Origin: Pseudomonadota bacterium
GTDB lineage: Bacteria > Pseudomonadota > Gammaproteobacteria > Burkholderiales > Thiobacillaceae
Assembly (NCBI GenBank): GCA_021821425.1
Contig: JAKACL010000068.1
Span: 1-11,636 of the forward strand
Length of the DNA: 11,636 bases
Direction of reading: 5' to 3'
Shown: one piece after another, positions 1-5,506 of the stretch
Position numbering within the stretch: the stretch's first letter is position 1
Layout of the letters: every line of letters starts with the position of its first letter
The notes under the pieces: model-generated
The model's database searches: none
What the model saw: only the letters and a program-made list of their open reading frames with translations
Told to the model about the DNA's origin: nothing
Made by a program: the position numbers and the translations under genes

Positions 1-374
1 ACACGTTGACAGACACGCTGGCGATCTATGCCGACATGCTGCGCGGGGTGACGGTGAAGCCCGACGCGATGCGCGCCGCGGTGATGCAGGGCTTCGCCAC
101 CGCCACCGATCTGGCGGACTACCTGGTCAAGAAGGGAGTGCCGTTCCGCGATGCGCACGAAGTGGTGGCGCGCGCGGTGCGCGCGGCGGAAGCGTCGGGA
201 CGCGATCTGGCCGACCTGCCGCTGGCCGACTTGCAGGCCTTCAGCCCCCTGATCACGGACGATATCTACGCCGTGCTGACGCTGGAAGGTTCGCTCGCCG
301 CCCGCAACCATCTGGGCGGCACCGCGCCGGCGCAGGTGCGGGCGGCCATCGCACGCGCCCGTCAGCGCATCTAG
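1..374 (+). CDS. argH: Argininosuccinate lyase, C-terminal part (5' end outside window)
   Basis: This is the last ~124 codons of argininosuccinate lyase, which splits argininosuccinate into arginine and fumarate in the cytoplasm, the final step of arginine synthesis. The reading frame is already open at base 3 and ends in TAG at 372-374. The visible part matches the family's C-terminal helical domain: GVTVKPDAM, then [20 protein letters not shown], the [13 protein letters not shown] stretch and the closing [19 protein letters not shown]. The complete enzyme is usually about 460 residues, so roughly three quarters lies upstream, including the catalytic serine loop, which cannot be checked here. 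The internal TTG at base 6 is not a real start. The gene converges on the MarR-type gene with only 14 bp between the two stop codons. Confidence 0.96.
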   Translation, partial: TLTDTLAIYADMLRGVTVKPDAMRAAVMQGFATATDLADYLVKKGVPFRDAHEVVARAVRAAEASGRDLADLPLADLQAFSPLITDDIYAVLTLEGSLAARNHLGGTAPAQVRAAIARARQRI

Positions 375-380
375 CTCGCA

Positions 381-402
381 AACCGGCCTCAGCTTGCCGG
401 TT
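381..402. terminator. Candidate hairpin between convergent argH and MarR genes
   Basis: A perfect 7-bp stem (AACCGGC at 381-387 with GCCGGTT at 396-402) encloses an 8-base loop and covers the stop codon of the MarR-type gene. It sits just after the argH stop, where a shared terminator would be expected. Neither strand has a T-run after the stem, so intrinsic termination is uncertain. It may only protect the 3' end or pause polymerase. Confidence 0.35.
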
Positions 403-985
403 CGGGTTGCTGCACCGGCGGGACGTGTTCGCGGCAAATCCGCCGCACCTCGGGGCTGGACAGTTTTTCCTGCATCAAGCCGCAAAAATAGCTGCGCGGC
501 CCGATTCGCTGGTTGTAATGACAGGTCGCGCACACGCCGAAGGTGCGCTTGCCGCTTTGCGCCTGCACCTGGGCCAGCACCTGGCGCAGCACCACCACCG
601 CCGAGGTCACCCGCGCAGGACTCGCGGTCTGCACGATGTCGCGCCAGGCGGCGCCTGCGGAGAGCGTTTTCAGCAGATTGGTGCCGCCCTCGGCCAGGAT
701 CAGCCGCACCACCCGGCCGTCGCGCGGGTCGGCATAGCGCGAAATCAACCGTCGGCGCGCCAGCACCAGCACGGTCTGCGACACCGTGCCCTTGGTCAGG
801 CCGAGGTATTCGGTGAGCGCCTGCGGGGTATTGCTGAAGCGGTTGGCCTGGTTCAGGTAGAACAGCACCTGCAGGTGCACCGGCTGCAGGTGCTGCTCGG
901 TGCCCGCCTGTCGGAGGTCGGCCCGGGTCAGCAGCGACAGCCGCTCGACCAGGTCGAACAGGGTGAGCGCCTGGCTTTTCTTCAA
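389..985 (-). CDS. MarR-family winged-helix regulator with a four-cysteine C-terminal tail
   Basis: A 198-residue predicted cytoplasmic DNA-binding regulator. Residues ~30-100 look like a MarR winged helix: QPVHLQVLFYLNQ, the recognition-helix region ALTEYLGLTKGTVSQTV at ~56-72, and a wing containing DPRDGRVVRL at ~86-95. MarR proteins are normally ~140-160 residues. Here ~50 residues are added, carrying Cys152, Cys155, Cys168 and Cys184 (CX2C-X12-C-X15-C) plus His156 and His187. That arrangement could hold a metal or an iron-sulfur cluster, or act as a thiol sensor; this is inference. The start is TTG at 985, four bases after the cyaY stop, and I see no clear ribosome site in front of it, so translation may be coupled to cyaY. 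The target genes and ligand cannot be told from the sequence. Confidence 0.85.
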   Translation of the reverse strand: MKKSQALTLFDLVERLSLLTRADLRQAGTEQHLQPVHLQVLFYLNQANRFSNTPQALTEYLGLTKGTVSQTVLVLARRRLISRYADPRDGRVVRLILAEGGTNLLKTLSAGAAWRDIVQTASPARVTSAVVVLRQVLAQVQAQSGKRTFGVCATCHYNQRIGPRSYFCGLMQEKLSSPEVRRICREHVPPVQQPEPAS

Positions 986-989
986 CGGG

Positions 990-1313
990 TCAGAAGCGGA
1001 CCATCGTGCCGCCTTGCGCGGCGATCAGCGCGGCCAGCTTGTCGTACAGCGGCTCGCCGCTCTTGGTATCGACCCAGCCGGCGCCCTGCGGCTTGAAGTG
1101 GAAGCCGCCCGAGCGCGCGGCGACCCACAGCTCGCGGGCGGTGCCGTGGCGGTTGATGATGATCTTGCTGCCGTCGTCGAATTCGACCTCGATGATGCCG
1201 TCGGCCGGCGTCTCGAAGTCCAGGTCTGCGTCTTCCAGTGCCTGCTCGATACGGGCAAGGGTGGTGGCGGCAGCCTGGTTGAACGCGGCCTCGCTGGATT
1301 CGATTTCTGTCAT
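990..1313 (-). CDS. cyaY: Frataxin-like iron-sulfur assembly protein CyaY
   Basis: A 107-residue protein, the usual length for bacterial frataxin (E. coli ~106). CyaY is a small cytoplasmic iron-binding protein that acts with cysteine desulfurase IscS to tune Fe-S cluster assembly. The N-terminal helix region carries the acidic ridge (E3, E5, E8, E23, E27, D28, D30, D32, E34). It is followed by the beta-sheet signature DGIIEVEFDDGSKIIINRH and ELWVAARSGGFHF at ~62-73, then the closing helix PLYDKLAALI. I chose the ATG at 1313 because it gives the family length; the same frame stays open far upstream only as the reverse shadow of lysA. The cyaY gene is divergent from lptM with 25 bp between the two ATGs, an arrangement also known in gammaproteobacteria. 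The MarR-type gene follows after 4 bp and is probably co-transcribed. Confidence 0.95.
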   Translation of the reverse strand: MTEIESSEAAFNQAAATTLARIEQALEDADLDFETPADGIIEVEFDDGSKIIINRHGTARELWVAARSGGFHFKPQGAGWVDTKSGEPLYDKLAALIAAQGGTMVRF

Positions 1314-1322
1314 GGTGCCCCG

Positions 1323-1331
1323 TGCTAACAT
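1323..1331 (+). promoter_or_regulatory. Candidate extended -10 box for lptM-lysA
   Basis: TGC followed by TAACAT (1326-1331) resembles an extended -10 element. Transcription from it would start about at the lptM ATG (1339), giving a leaderless or nearly leaderless message. That would agree with the absence of a Shine-Dalgarno sequence before lptM. The -35 position shows no good match. A promoter further upstream inside cyaY is equally possible. Confidence 0.25.
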
Positions 1332-1338
1332 CTCGCGC

Positions 1339-1464
1339 ATGAAACTGCGCACGTTATATATAGTGTCCCTGTTGCTGTGCGGACTGGGTCTCGCGGCCTG
1401 CGGCTCCAAGGGTGACCTGTATCTTCCCGAAAAAACTCCCGCACCGCAACGGACTTCCAATTGA
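1339..1464 (+). CDS. lptM: LptM-type small lipoprotein (LPS translocon assembly factor)
   Basis: A 41-residue lipoprotein of the LptM (formerly YifL) type. It has a basic start (MKLR), a hydrophobic signal segment at ~6-20 and a lipobox LAAC ending at Cys21, followed by the family hallmark GSKGDLYLPE. In E. coli, LptM binds the outer-membrane LptDE translocon and promotes its oxidative maturation; the role here is assigned by family. The mature lipoprotein would be only ~21 residues. The start is fixed by the signal peptide, although no clear ribosome site precedes it. The gene is divergent from cyaY, and its stop overlaps the TTG start of lysA (TTGA at 1461-1464), so the two are translationally linked. 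The lptM-lysA order is a common proteobacterial arrangement. Confidence 0.9.
   Translation: MKLRTLYIVSLLLCGLGLAACGSKGDLYLPEKTPAPQRTSN
1353..1381 (-). promoter_or_regulatory. Candidate cyaY promoter inside lptM
   Basis: The 25-bp gap to lptM is too short for a full cyaY promoter, so one should lie within lptM. An AT-rich patch there reads TATAAC on the minus strand (1358 down to 1353), a 5/6 match to a sigma70 -10 box. At 17-bp spacing the -35 position (1381-1376) reads CGCACA, a poor match. The RNA would begin about 30 bases before the cyaY ATG. The evidence is only a weak motif plus position. Confidence 0.25.
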
Positions 1465-2705
1465 ACACTTTGCATCGCCTCGACGGCCGTCTTCATCTCG
1501 AGGGCGTGGCGCTGGACACGCTTGCCGAACGCTTCGGCACGCCGCTGTATGTCTATTCCCGGCAGGCGCTCGAAAACGCCTACCAGGCCTACGCCGACGC
1601 CTTCGCCCAGACACCCCATCTGATCTGCTATGCCGTCAAGGCCAACTCCAGCCTGGCGATCCTCAACCTGTTCGCGCGGCTCGGCGCCGGCTTCGATATC
1701 GTCTCCGGCGGCGAACTGGCGCGTGTGCTGGCGGCCGGCGGCGACCCCGGCAAGGTGGTGTTCTCGGGCGTCGGCAAGACCGCGGACGAGATGCGCGCCG
1801 CGCTCGAGGCCGGCATTCTCTGCTTTAACGTCGAATCCGCCAGCGAACTGAAGCGCCTCGACCGTGTGGCCGGCGAGGCGGGCAAGGTGGCGCCGGTGTC
1901 GTTCCGCGTCAATCCCGACGTCGACCCGAAGACGCACCCCTACATTTCCACCGGGCTCAAGGAAAACAAGTTCGGCGTGCCGATTGCCGAGGCGCCGGCG
2001 CTCTACCGCCTCGCCGCCAGCCTGCCCAACCTGGCCGTCACCGGCATCGACTGCCACATCGGCTCGCAGCTGACCGACCTGTCGCCGCTGGCCGATGCCG
2101 CCGACCGCGTGCTGGCACTGGTCGATACGCTCGCGGTCGAGGGCATTGCGCTGCATCACATCGACCTCGGCGGGGGGGTCGGCATCCGCTACCGCGACGA
2201 AACGCCGCCCGATCTGGCTGCCTACGGTCGCGTACTGGCGGCGCGCTTTGCCGGCCGCCGCGAGAAGCTGCTGCTGGAGCCGGGACGTTCGCTGGTCGGC
2301 AACGCCGGCCTGTTGCTGACCCGCGTCGAGTACCTGAAACCCGGCGAGGACAGGAATTTCGCCATCGTCGATGCGGCGATGAACGACCTGATGCGTCCCG
2401 TGCTGTACGACGCGTATCACGAGATCGCAGCCGTTAACGAACGCAGCGACCCGCCAAAGCGTTACGACATCGTCGGCCCGATCTGCGAAACCGGCGATTT
2501 CCTTGGCTTTGCGCGCGATCTCGCCATCGAGGAAGGCGACCTGCTGGCCCTGCTTTCGACCGGCGCCTACGGCATGAGCATGGCTTCGAACTACAATTCG
2601 CGCCCTCGGGCAGCGGAAATTCTGGTCGACAAGAATGAAATTCACCTGATACGCGAACGCGAAAATCAAACCAGTATGATGTCCGGAGAGCGGCGTATTT
2701 ATTGA
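1461..2705 (+). CDS. lysA: Diaminopimelate decarboxylase
   Basis: A 414-residue PLP enzyme that decarboxylates meso-diaminopimelate to lysine, the last step of the DAP route, in the cytoplasm. It is a fold-type III (alanine racemase-like) barrel. The PLP lysine is Lys60 in YAVKANSSL, HIGSQ lies at 199-203, the glycine-rich phosphate loop DLGGGVG at 235-241, and EPGRS at 273-277. The active-site CETGD at 342-346 supplies Cys342 and Glu343 across the dimer interface. Length and order of motifs are normal. The start is TTG at 1461, overlapping the lptM stop by four bases, with only a weak GGA seven bases before it. It gives the N-terminus (LHRLDGRLHLEG) expected for the family; a later start would cut into the barrel. 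The dapF and xerC genes that often follow lysA in relatives are not here. Confidence 0.97.
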   Translation: MNTLHRLDGRLHLEGVALDTLAERFGTPLYVYSRQALENAYQAYADAFAQTPHLICYAVKANSSLAILNLFARLGAGFDIVSGGELARVLAAGGDPGKVVFSGVGKTADEMRAALEAGILCFNVESASELKRLDRVAGEAGKVAPVSFRVNPDVDPKTHPYISTGLKENKFGVPIAEAPALYRLAASLPNLAVTGIDCHIGSQLTDLSPLADAADRVLALVDTLAVEGIALHHIDLGGGVGIRYRDETPPDLAAYGRVLAARFAGRREKLLLEPGRSLVGNAGLLLTRVEYLKPGEDRNFAIVDAAMNDLMRPVLYDAYHEIAAVNERSDPPKRYDIVGPICETGDFLGFARDLAIEEGDLLALLSTGAYGMSMASNYNSRPRAAEILVDKNEIHLIRERENQTSMMSGERRIY

Positions 2706-2723
2706 TGATTATCGACATGCCCT

Positions 2724-2746
2724 GAAATTGGATTTCCCGGTTTTTT
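2724..2746 (+). terminator. Weak candidate terminator after lysA
   Basis: A short stem, GAAAT (2724-2728) with ATTTC (2732-2736) and a 3-base loop, is followed after CCGG by six T (2741-2746). It sits 18 bases after the lysA stop. The stem is AT-rich and the T-run is four bases away from it, so it is weak. Confidence 0.3.
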
Positions 2747-2820
2747 AGTGTCGCGTCGATACATTTTGCTTGACTGCGACATTCTCCTCATGGCCGATTC
2801 CACTGAATCTTGACTATTTA

Positions 2821-2835
2821 TTGAACGCCGTTCAA
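2821..2835. promoter_or_regulatory. Perfect palindrome TTGAAC-GCC-GTTCAA, candidate operator
   Basis: A perfect inverted repeat with 6-base arms and a 3-base spacer. Its left arm coincides with the -35 box of the promoter for the H1-like gene, so a bound dimer would block polymerase. Size and symmetry fit a small dimeric repressor such as a TetR- or MarR-type protein. Which protein binds, if any, cannot be told from the sequence. Confidence 0.4.
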
Positions 2836-2848
2836 AAGCCACTAGAAT
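2821..2848 (+). promoter_or_regulatory. Candidate sigma70 promoter for the H1-like gene
   Basis: A -35 box TTGAAC (2821-2826) and a -10 box TAGAAT (2843-2848) are separated by 16 bases. Both match the consensus in four or five of six positions. RNA would begin near 2855, giving a leader of about 150 bases before the ATG at 3007. Another TTGACT (2810-2815) is too far from this -10 box (27 bases) to be its partner. Confidence 0.45.
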
Positions 2849-2856
2849 GAAGCTCA

Positions 2857-2956
2857 CCAAGCGGAGCCTCGGTATCGCCCGTTTTTAGCGGGTTCCGGGC
2901 AGAACGGTTGCCTGTTGATACCACGCTTTGGAAGTGCAAACTCTGACTGCACGTGG
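2857..2956 (+). promoter_or_regulatory. Candidate structured 5' leader of the H1-like gene
   Basis: The leader can form a long hairpin. CCAAGCG (2857-2863) pairs with CGCTTTGG (2924-2931, one T bulged). After an asymmetric internal loop, GGTATC (2871-2876) pairs with GATACC (2917-2922). Inside lies a small CCCG/CGGG hairpin (2878-2881 with 2889-2892). Just downstream, GTGCA (2934-2938) pairs with TGCAC (2948-2952). CCAC (2921-2924) could instead pair with GTGG (2953-2956), which would compete with the long stem. I recognise no known riboswitch or RNA family. It could be a regulatory leader, a small RNA, or chance folding. Confidence 0.35.
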
Positions 2957-3006
2957 CTTCAAGCTGTAGTGATCTGTGAATGTGTTCAACTTCTGAGGAG
3001 TGTTAT

Positions 3007-3618
3007 ATGGCAACAGTGAAAAAACCCGCCGCTAAACCGGCAGCCAAAAAGGCAGCGCCCGCCAAAAAACCGGCGGCCAAGAAACCCGTAGCCAAGAAGG
3101 CGGCTCCGGCCAAAAAGCCCGCAGCTAAAAAAGCGGTCGCCAAAAAGCCGGTAGCCAAGAAGGCGGCTCCGGCCAAAAAGCCGGCTGCTAAAAAGCCGGT
3201 AGCCAAGAAGGCGGCTCCGGCCAAAAAGCCGGCTGCTAAAAAGCCGGTAGCCAAGAAGGCGGCTCCGGCCAAGAAGCCCGCAGCTAAAAAAGCGGTCGCC
3301 AGAAAGCCCGCAGTCAAGAAGGCAGCCCCGGCCAAGAAGGCGGCTCCGGCCAAGAAGCCCGCAGCTAAAAAAGCGGTCGCCAAAAAGCCGGTAGCCAAGA
3401 AGGCGGCTCCGGCCAAGAAGCCCGCAGCTAAAAAAGCGGTCGCCAGAAAGCCCGCAGTCAAGAAGGCAGCCCCGGCCAGAAAGCCCGCAGTCAAGAAGGC
3501 AGCCCCGGCGAAGAAGCCTGTCGCGAAGAAGGCAGTTCCCGCCAAACCCGCGCCGGCACCTGCCGTCGCACCTGCACCCGCACCGGCGGTACCGGTCATC
3601 AAGCCGTTCGGGCTTTAA
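3007..3618 (+). CDS. Histone H1-like Lys/Ala/Pro-rich DNA-binding protein
   Basis: A 203-residue, strongly basic, low-complexity protein built almost only of Ala, Lys, Pro and Val in runs such as [16 protein letters not shown]. It resembles the C-terminal tail of eukaryotic histone H1 and the bacterial H1-like proteins of Bordetella and relatives and Pseudomonas AlgP. By family it should bind DNA non-specifically and help compact the nucleoid. There is no globular domain. The last ~25 residues switch to an uncharged Ala/Pro stretch ([14 protein letters not shown]) ending in VIKPFGL, so they probably do not bind DNA. The ATG at 3007 is supported by GAGGAG six bases upstream; the open frame beginning at 2980 lacks such a site. 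The gene has its own promoter and terminator. Repeat number probably varies between strains. Confidence 0.88.
   Translation: MATVKKPAAKPAAKKAAPAKKPAAKKPVAKKAAPAKKPAAKKAVAKKPVAKKAAPAKKPAAKKPVAKKAAPAKKPAAKKPVAKKAAPAKKPAAKKAVARKPAVKKAAPAKKAAPAKKPAAKKAVAKKPVAKKAAPAKKPAAKKAVARKPAVKKAAPARKPAVKKAAPAKKPVAKKAVPAKPAPAPAVAPAPAPAVPVIKPFGL
3051..3540 (+). repeat. In-frame tandem repeats (48-bp period) inside the H1-like gene
   Basis: The coding DNA is internally repetitive with a 48-bp (16-codon) period. The segments 3147-3194 and 3195-3242 are identical, and the next copy starts at 3243 and diverges after 28 bases. A longer module beginning CCCGCAGCT occurs at 3277 and again at 3421, exactly three periods apart. 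Near-identity at synonymous sites points to recent duplication or gene conversion rather than only selection on the protein. Confidence 0.9.
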
Positions 3619-3642
3619 ACAGGTCGGGCATTGCCCAATCTG

Positions 3643-3669
3643 AAACGGGGGCTTGTCCCCCGTTTTTTT
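3643..3669 (+). terminator. Strong intrinsic terminator of the H1-like gene
   Basis: A perfect 9-bp stem, AAACGGGGG (3643-3651) with CCCCCGTTT (3657-3665), has the 5-base loop CTTGT and a run of seven T (3663-3669). It lies 25 bases after the stop codon and is the clearest terminator in the window. Confidence 0.9.
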
Positions 3670-3742
3670 ATGGGCAGCCGGGGCTGTCTCCCGTTTTATG
3701 CGTGGCTGGGGTGTGCTTCCCGTTTTTTTATGGGCAGCCGGG
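3661..3742 (+). repeat. Three degenerate copies of the terminator's distal half
   Basis: A 22-base segment beginning CGTTTTTTTATGGGCAGC at 3661 recurs exactly at 3721. A decayed copy (CGTTTTATGCGTGGCTGGGG) begins at 3692, so the spacing is 31 and 29 bases. Each T-run is preceded by a C-run that can pair with upstream G: CGGG (3679-3682) with CCCG (3690-3693) for the second, and only GGG/CCC for the third. The array fills the gap between the H1-like gene and msrQ. Confidence 0.75.
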
Positions 3743-3753
3743 CAGCCTCTTGA

Positions 3754-4407
3754 TTAGCCAACCGACTTCGCCACGTCCGGCTTGCGACCTGCGACTTGCC
3801 GCCCCCACCGCGTGCTGGCTGCATTCAACACCGCCACGCCCCACGGTAAACGCAGGGCCAGCAGCAGCGCCAGCACGCCGCCATAGAGCAGGGGTTCGGT
3901 CAGGTCCTTCTTCACCAGCCACAGGTAATGGATCACGCCCAGCAGCGCAATGGCATAGACCAGGCGATGCAGATGCTGCCAGCGCCGACCCAGACGGCGC
4001 ATCATGGCGTGCGTCGAGGTCGCAGCCAGCGGAATGAGCAGCACGAAAGCACTGAAGCCGACGGTGATGAAGGGCCGCTTGACGATGTCGCGAACAATGG
4101 CCGCCGGGTCAAAGAACTGGTCGAGCCAGATATAGGTGACGAAATGCAGGCTGGCATAGAAGAAGGTGAACAGCCCCAGCATGCGCCGGTAGCGAACGAG
4201 GTCGGCACGCCCGGTCAGCCGCCGCAGCGGGGTGACGGACAGCGTCACCAGCAGTCCGACCAGGGTCCAGGTGCCGGTGGAACGCGTGATGAACTCGATG
4301 GGGTTCGCCCCCAGATCGCCGCCCAGCCCCAGCGCGATCAGCCGCGCCAGCGGCAGCAGGCACAGCAGCGCAATCCAGGGCTTGGGGTTGCGCAGGACCG
4401 CACCCAT
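3754..4407 (-). CDS. msrQ: MsrQ, heme-binding membrane subunit of the methionine sulfoxide reductase system
   Basis: A 217-residue inner-membrane b-type heme protein of the MsrQ (YedZ) family, part of the ferric-reductase-like transmembrane group. It passes electrons from the quinone pool or cytoplasmic flavin reductase to periplasmic MsrP. Hydrophobic segments lie at about 11-29, 46-60, 77-97, 113-131, 149-166 and 173-190, matching the six spans of the family. Candidate heme ligands are His88 (ASLHF), His145/His147 (QHLHRL) and His160 (VIHYLW). Length is close to that of E. coli MsrQ (~211). The ATG at 4407 overlaps the msrP stop in TGATG, so translation is coupled. The frame is open further upstream, but that part is only the shadow of msrP. 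The stop codon lies beside the triplicated terminator-like repeats. Confidence 0.94.
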   Translation of the reverse strand: MGAVLRNPKPWIALLCLLPLARLIALGLGGDLGANPIEFITRSTGTWTLVGLLVTLSVTPLRRLTGRADLVRYRRMLGLFTFFYASLHFVTYIWLDQFFDPAAIVRDIVKRPFITVGFSAFVLLIPLAATSTHAMMRRLGRRWQHLHRLVYAIALLGVIHYLWLVKKDLTEPLLYGGVLALLLALRLPWGVAVLNAASTRWGRQVAGRKPDVAKSVG

Positions 4408-5348
4408 CAGAAGAATTTTTTCAGGTCCATGCCACGGTAGAGGGACGCCACCTGCTCGCCGTAGCCGTTGAACATCAGGGTATCGCGCTTGCGGAATTCG
4501 CCGATGCGGCGCTCCCGCGCCTGGCTCCAGCGCGGATGGTCGACTTCGGGATTGACGTTGGAATAGAAGCCATATTCCCTCGGCGCGGCCGCCATCCAGG
4601 ACGAGACCGGCTGCTTCTCGACGAAGCGGATCGCGACGATGGACTTGGCGCTCTTGAAACCGTATTTCCACGGCACCACCAGCCGGATCGGCGCGCCGTT
4701 CTGGTTCGGCAGCACTTCGCCGTAGAGGCCGACCGCCAGCATCGCCAGCGGATGCATCGCCTCGTCCAGCCGCAGGCCCTCGGTATACGGCCAGTCGAGC
4801 ACGCGCGAGCGCACGCCCGGCATCTGCCGGGGGTCGTTCAGGGTGACGAACTCGACGTATTTTGCATTGCCGGTCGGCTCGACGCGGCGGATCAGCTCAT
4901 TGAGGGAATAGCCGACCCAGGGGATCACCATCGACCAGCCTTCGACGCAACGCATCCGGTAGATGCGCTCTTCCAGCGGCGCGAGTTTCAGCAGCGCGTC
5001 GATGTCGACCATCCCGGGTTTCTTCACTGCGCCCTCGACCCTCACCGTCCAAGGGCGGGTTTTCAGGCTGCCCGCGTTTCTGGCCGGATCGCTCTTGCCG
5101 GTGCCAAATTCATAGAAGTTGTTGTAGGTGGTCACATCCTTGTAGGGCGTGCTCGCTTCGTTCAGCGTGTAGGCGCTGTCGCGCACGCCGGCCAGCTTGG
5201 CCCCGGCGGCGCGGGCATCCGGCGCGATGCCGAACGCGGCGCCGGCCGCCAGCGCGCCCATGCCCTGCATGAAACGGCGACGGTCGCGGTAGATCTCGGG
5301 CGGGGTGATTTCAGACGGGGCGATGTCAGTGGGCGTGCGTATCAGCAT
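4407..5348 (-). CDS. msrP: MsrP, periplasmic molybdopterin methionine sulfoxide reductase
   Basis: A 313-residue molybdopterin enzyme of the sulfite-oxidase fold (formerly YedY) that reduces methionine sulfoxide in periplasmic proteins after oxidative damage, using electrons from MsrQ. A twin-arginine signal lies at ~22-48 ([19 protein letters not shown], then ARAAG), meaning folded export by Tat. The Mo ligand is Cys134 in [10 protein letters not shown]. The family motifs [10 protein letters not shown] (73-82) and [12 protein letters not shown] (225-236) are present, and the protein ends DLKKFF. I chose the ATG at 5348 (MLIRTP) because it has AGGA about 8 bases upstream and the usual N-terminus; a start 27 bases earlier lacks both. 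The gene is first in a two-gene operon with msrQ and divergent from the RND adaptor across 158 bp. I found no convincing promoter in that gap. Confidence 0.95.
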   Translation of the reverse strand: MLIRTPTDIAPSEITPPEIYRDRRRFMQGMGALAAGAAFGIAPDARAAGAKLAGVRDSAYTLNEASTPYKDVTTYNNFYEFGTGKSDPARNAGSLKTRPWTVRVEGAVKKPGMVDIDALLKLAPLEERIYRMRCVEGWSMVIPWVGYSLNELIRRVEPTGNAKYVEFVTLNDPRQMPGVRSRVLDWPYTEGLRLDEAMHPLAMLAVGLYGEVLPNQNGAPIRLVVPWKYGFKSAKSIVAIRFVEKQPVSSWMAAAPREYGFYSNVNPEVDHPRWSQARERRIGEFRKRDTLMFNGYGEQVASLYRGMDLKKFF

Positions 5349-5506
5349 GGTGGTGTCCTGGGGGGTACGTTGCAATCAGTCGGATCGCACATGCAATCCT
5401 TACAACGCCTGTCTCGAGTTGACTCCGGCGCGCGGTTTTTGTTTCGGCACGGAACTGCTAAGGTGCGCTCCTATCGTACGTCTTTGTTCTTTTTGCGGAA
5501 TTTTCC

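Larger units (their letters stand above)
2706..3006. other. 301-bp non-coding region between lysA and the H1-like gene
   Basis: No convincing gene lies here. The stretch is more AT-rich than its surroundings. Its first part holds a weak terminator-like hairpin after lysA and a second stem (AGTGTCGC at 2747-2754 with GCGACATT at 2776-2783, one G-T pair, 21-base loop) without a T-run. Its second part holds the promoter, the palindrome and the folded leader described separately, and ends in the ribosome site GAGGAG at 2995-3000. Confidence 0.7.

Noticed and set aside
515..533. CxxCH motif in the MarR protein read as a heme c site
   Set aside because: The protein has no signal peptide and is a cytoplasmic DNA-binding type, so heme attachment there is unlikely; a metal or thiol role fits better.
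990..2669. 559-codon minus-strand open frame spanning cyaY and lysA
   Set aside because: Only its last 107 codons are a real protein (CyaY). The rest is the reverse shadow of lysA, whose family motifs on the plus strand are unambiguous.
2857..2956. Known riboswitch or 6S RNA in the H1-like leader
   Set aside because: I found none of the signature sequences I know for TPP, FMN, cobalamin, glycine, SAH or c-di-GMP classes, nor the 6S central bubble. It stays an unassigned candidate.
3051..3540. Possible CRISPR array or other spaced repeat
   Set aside because: The 48-bp repeats are contiguous, in frame and coding, with no unique spacers.
3003..3602. Minus-strand hydrophobic repeat protein ([10 protein letters not shown] units)
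   Set aside because: It is the complement of the Lys/Ala/Pro repeats of the H1-like gene; the plus strand has promoter, ribosome site and terminator.
5349..5375. Longer msrP start nine codons upstream
   Set aside because: It lacks a ribosome site and adds residues not expected before the family's MLI-type N-terminus.
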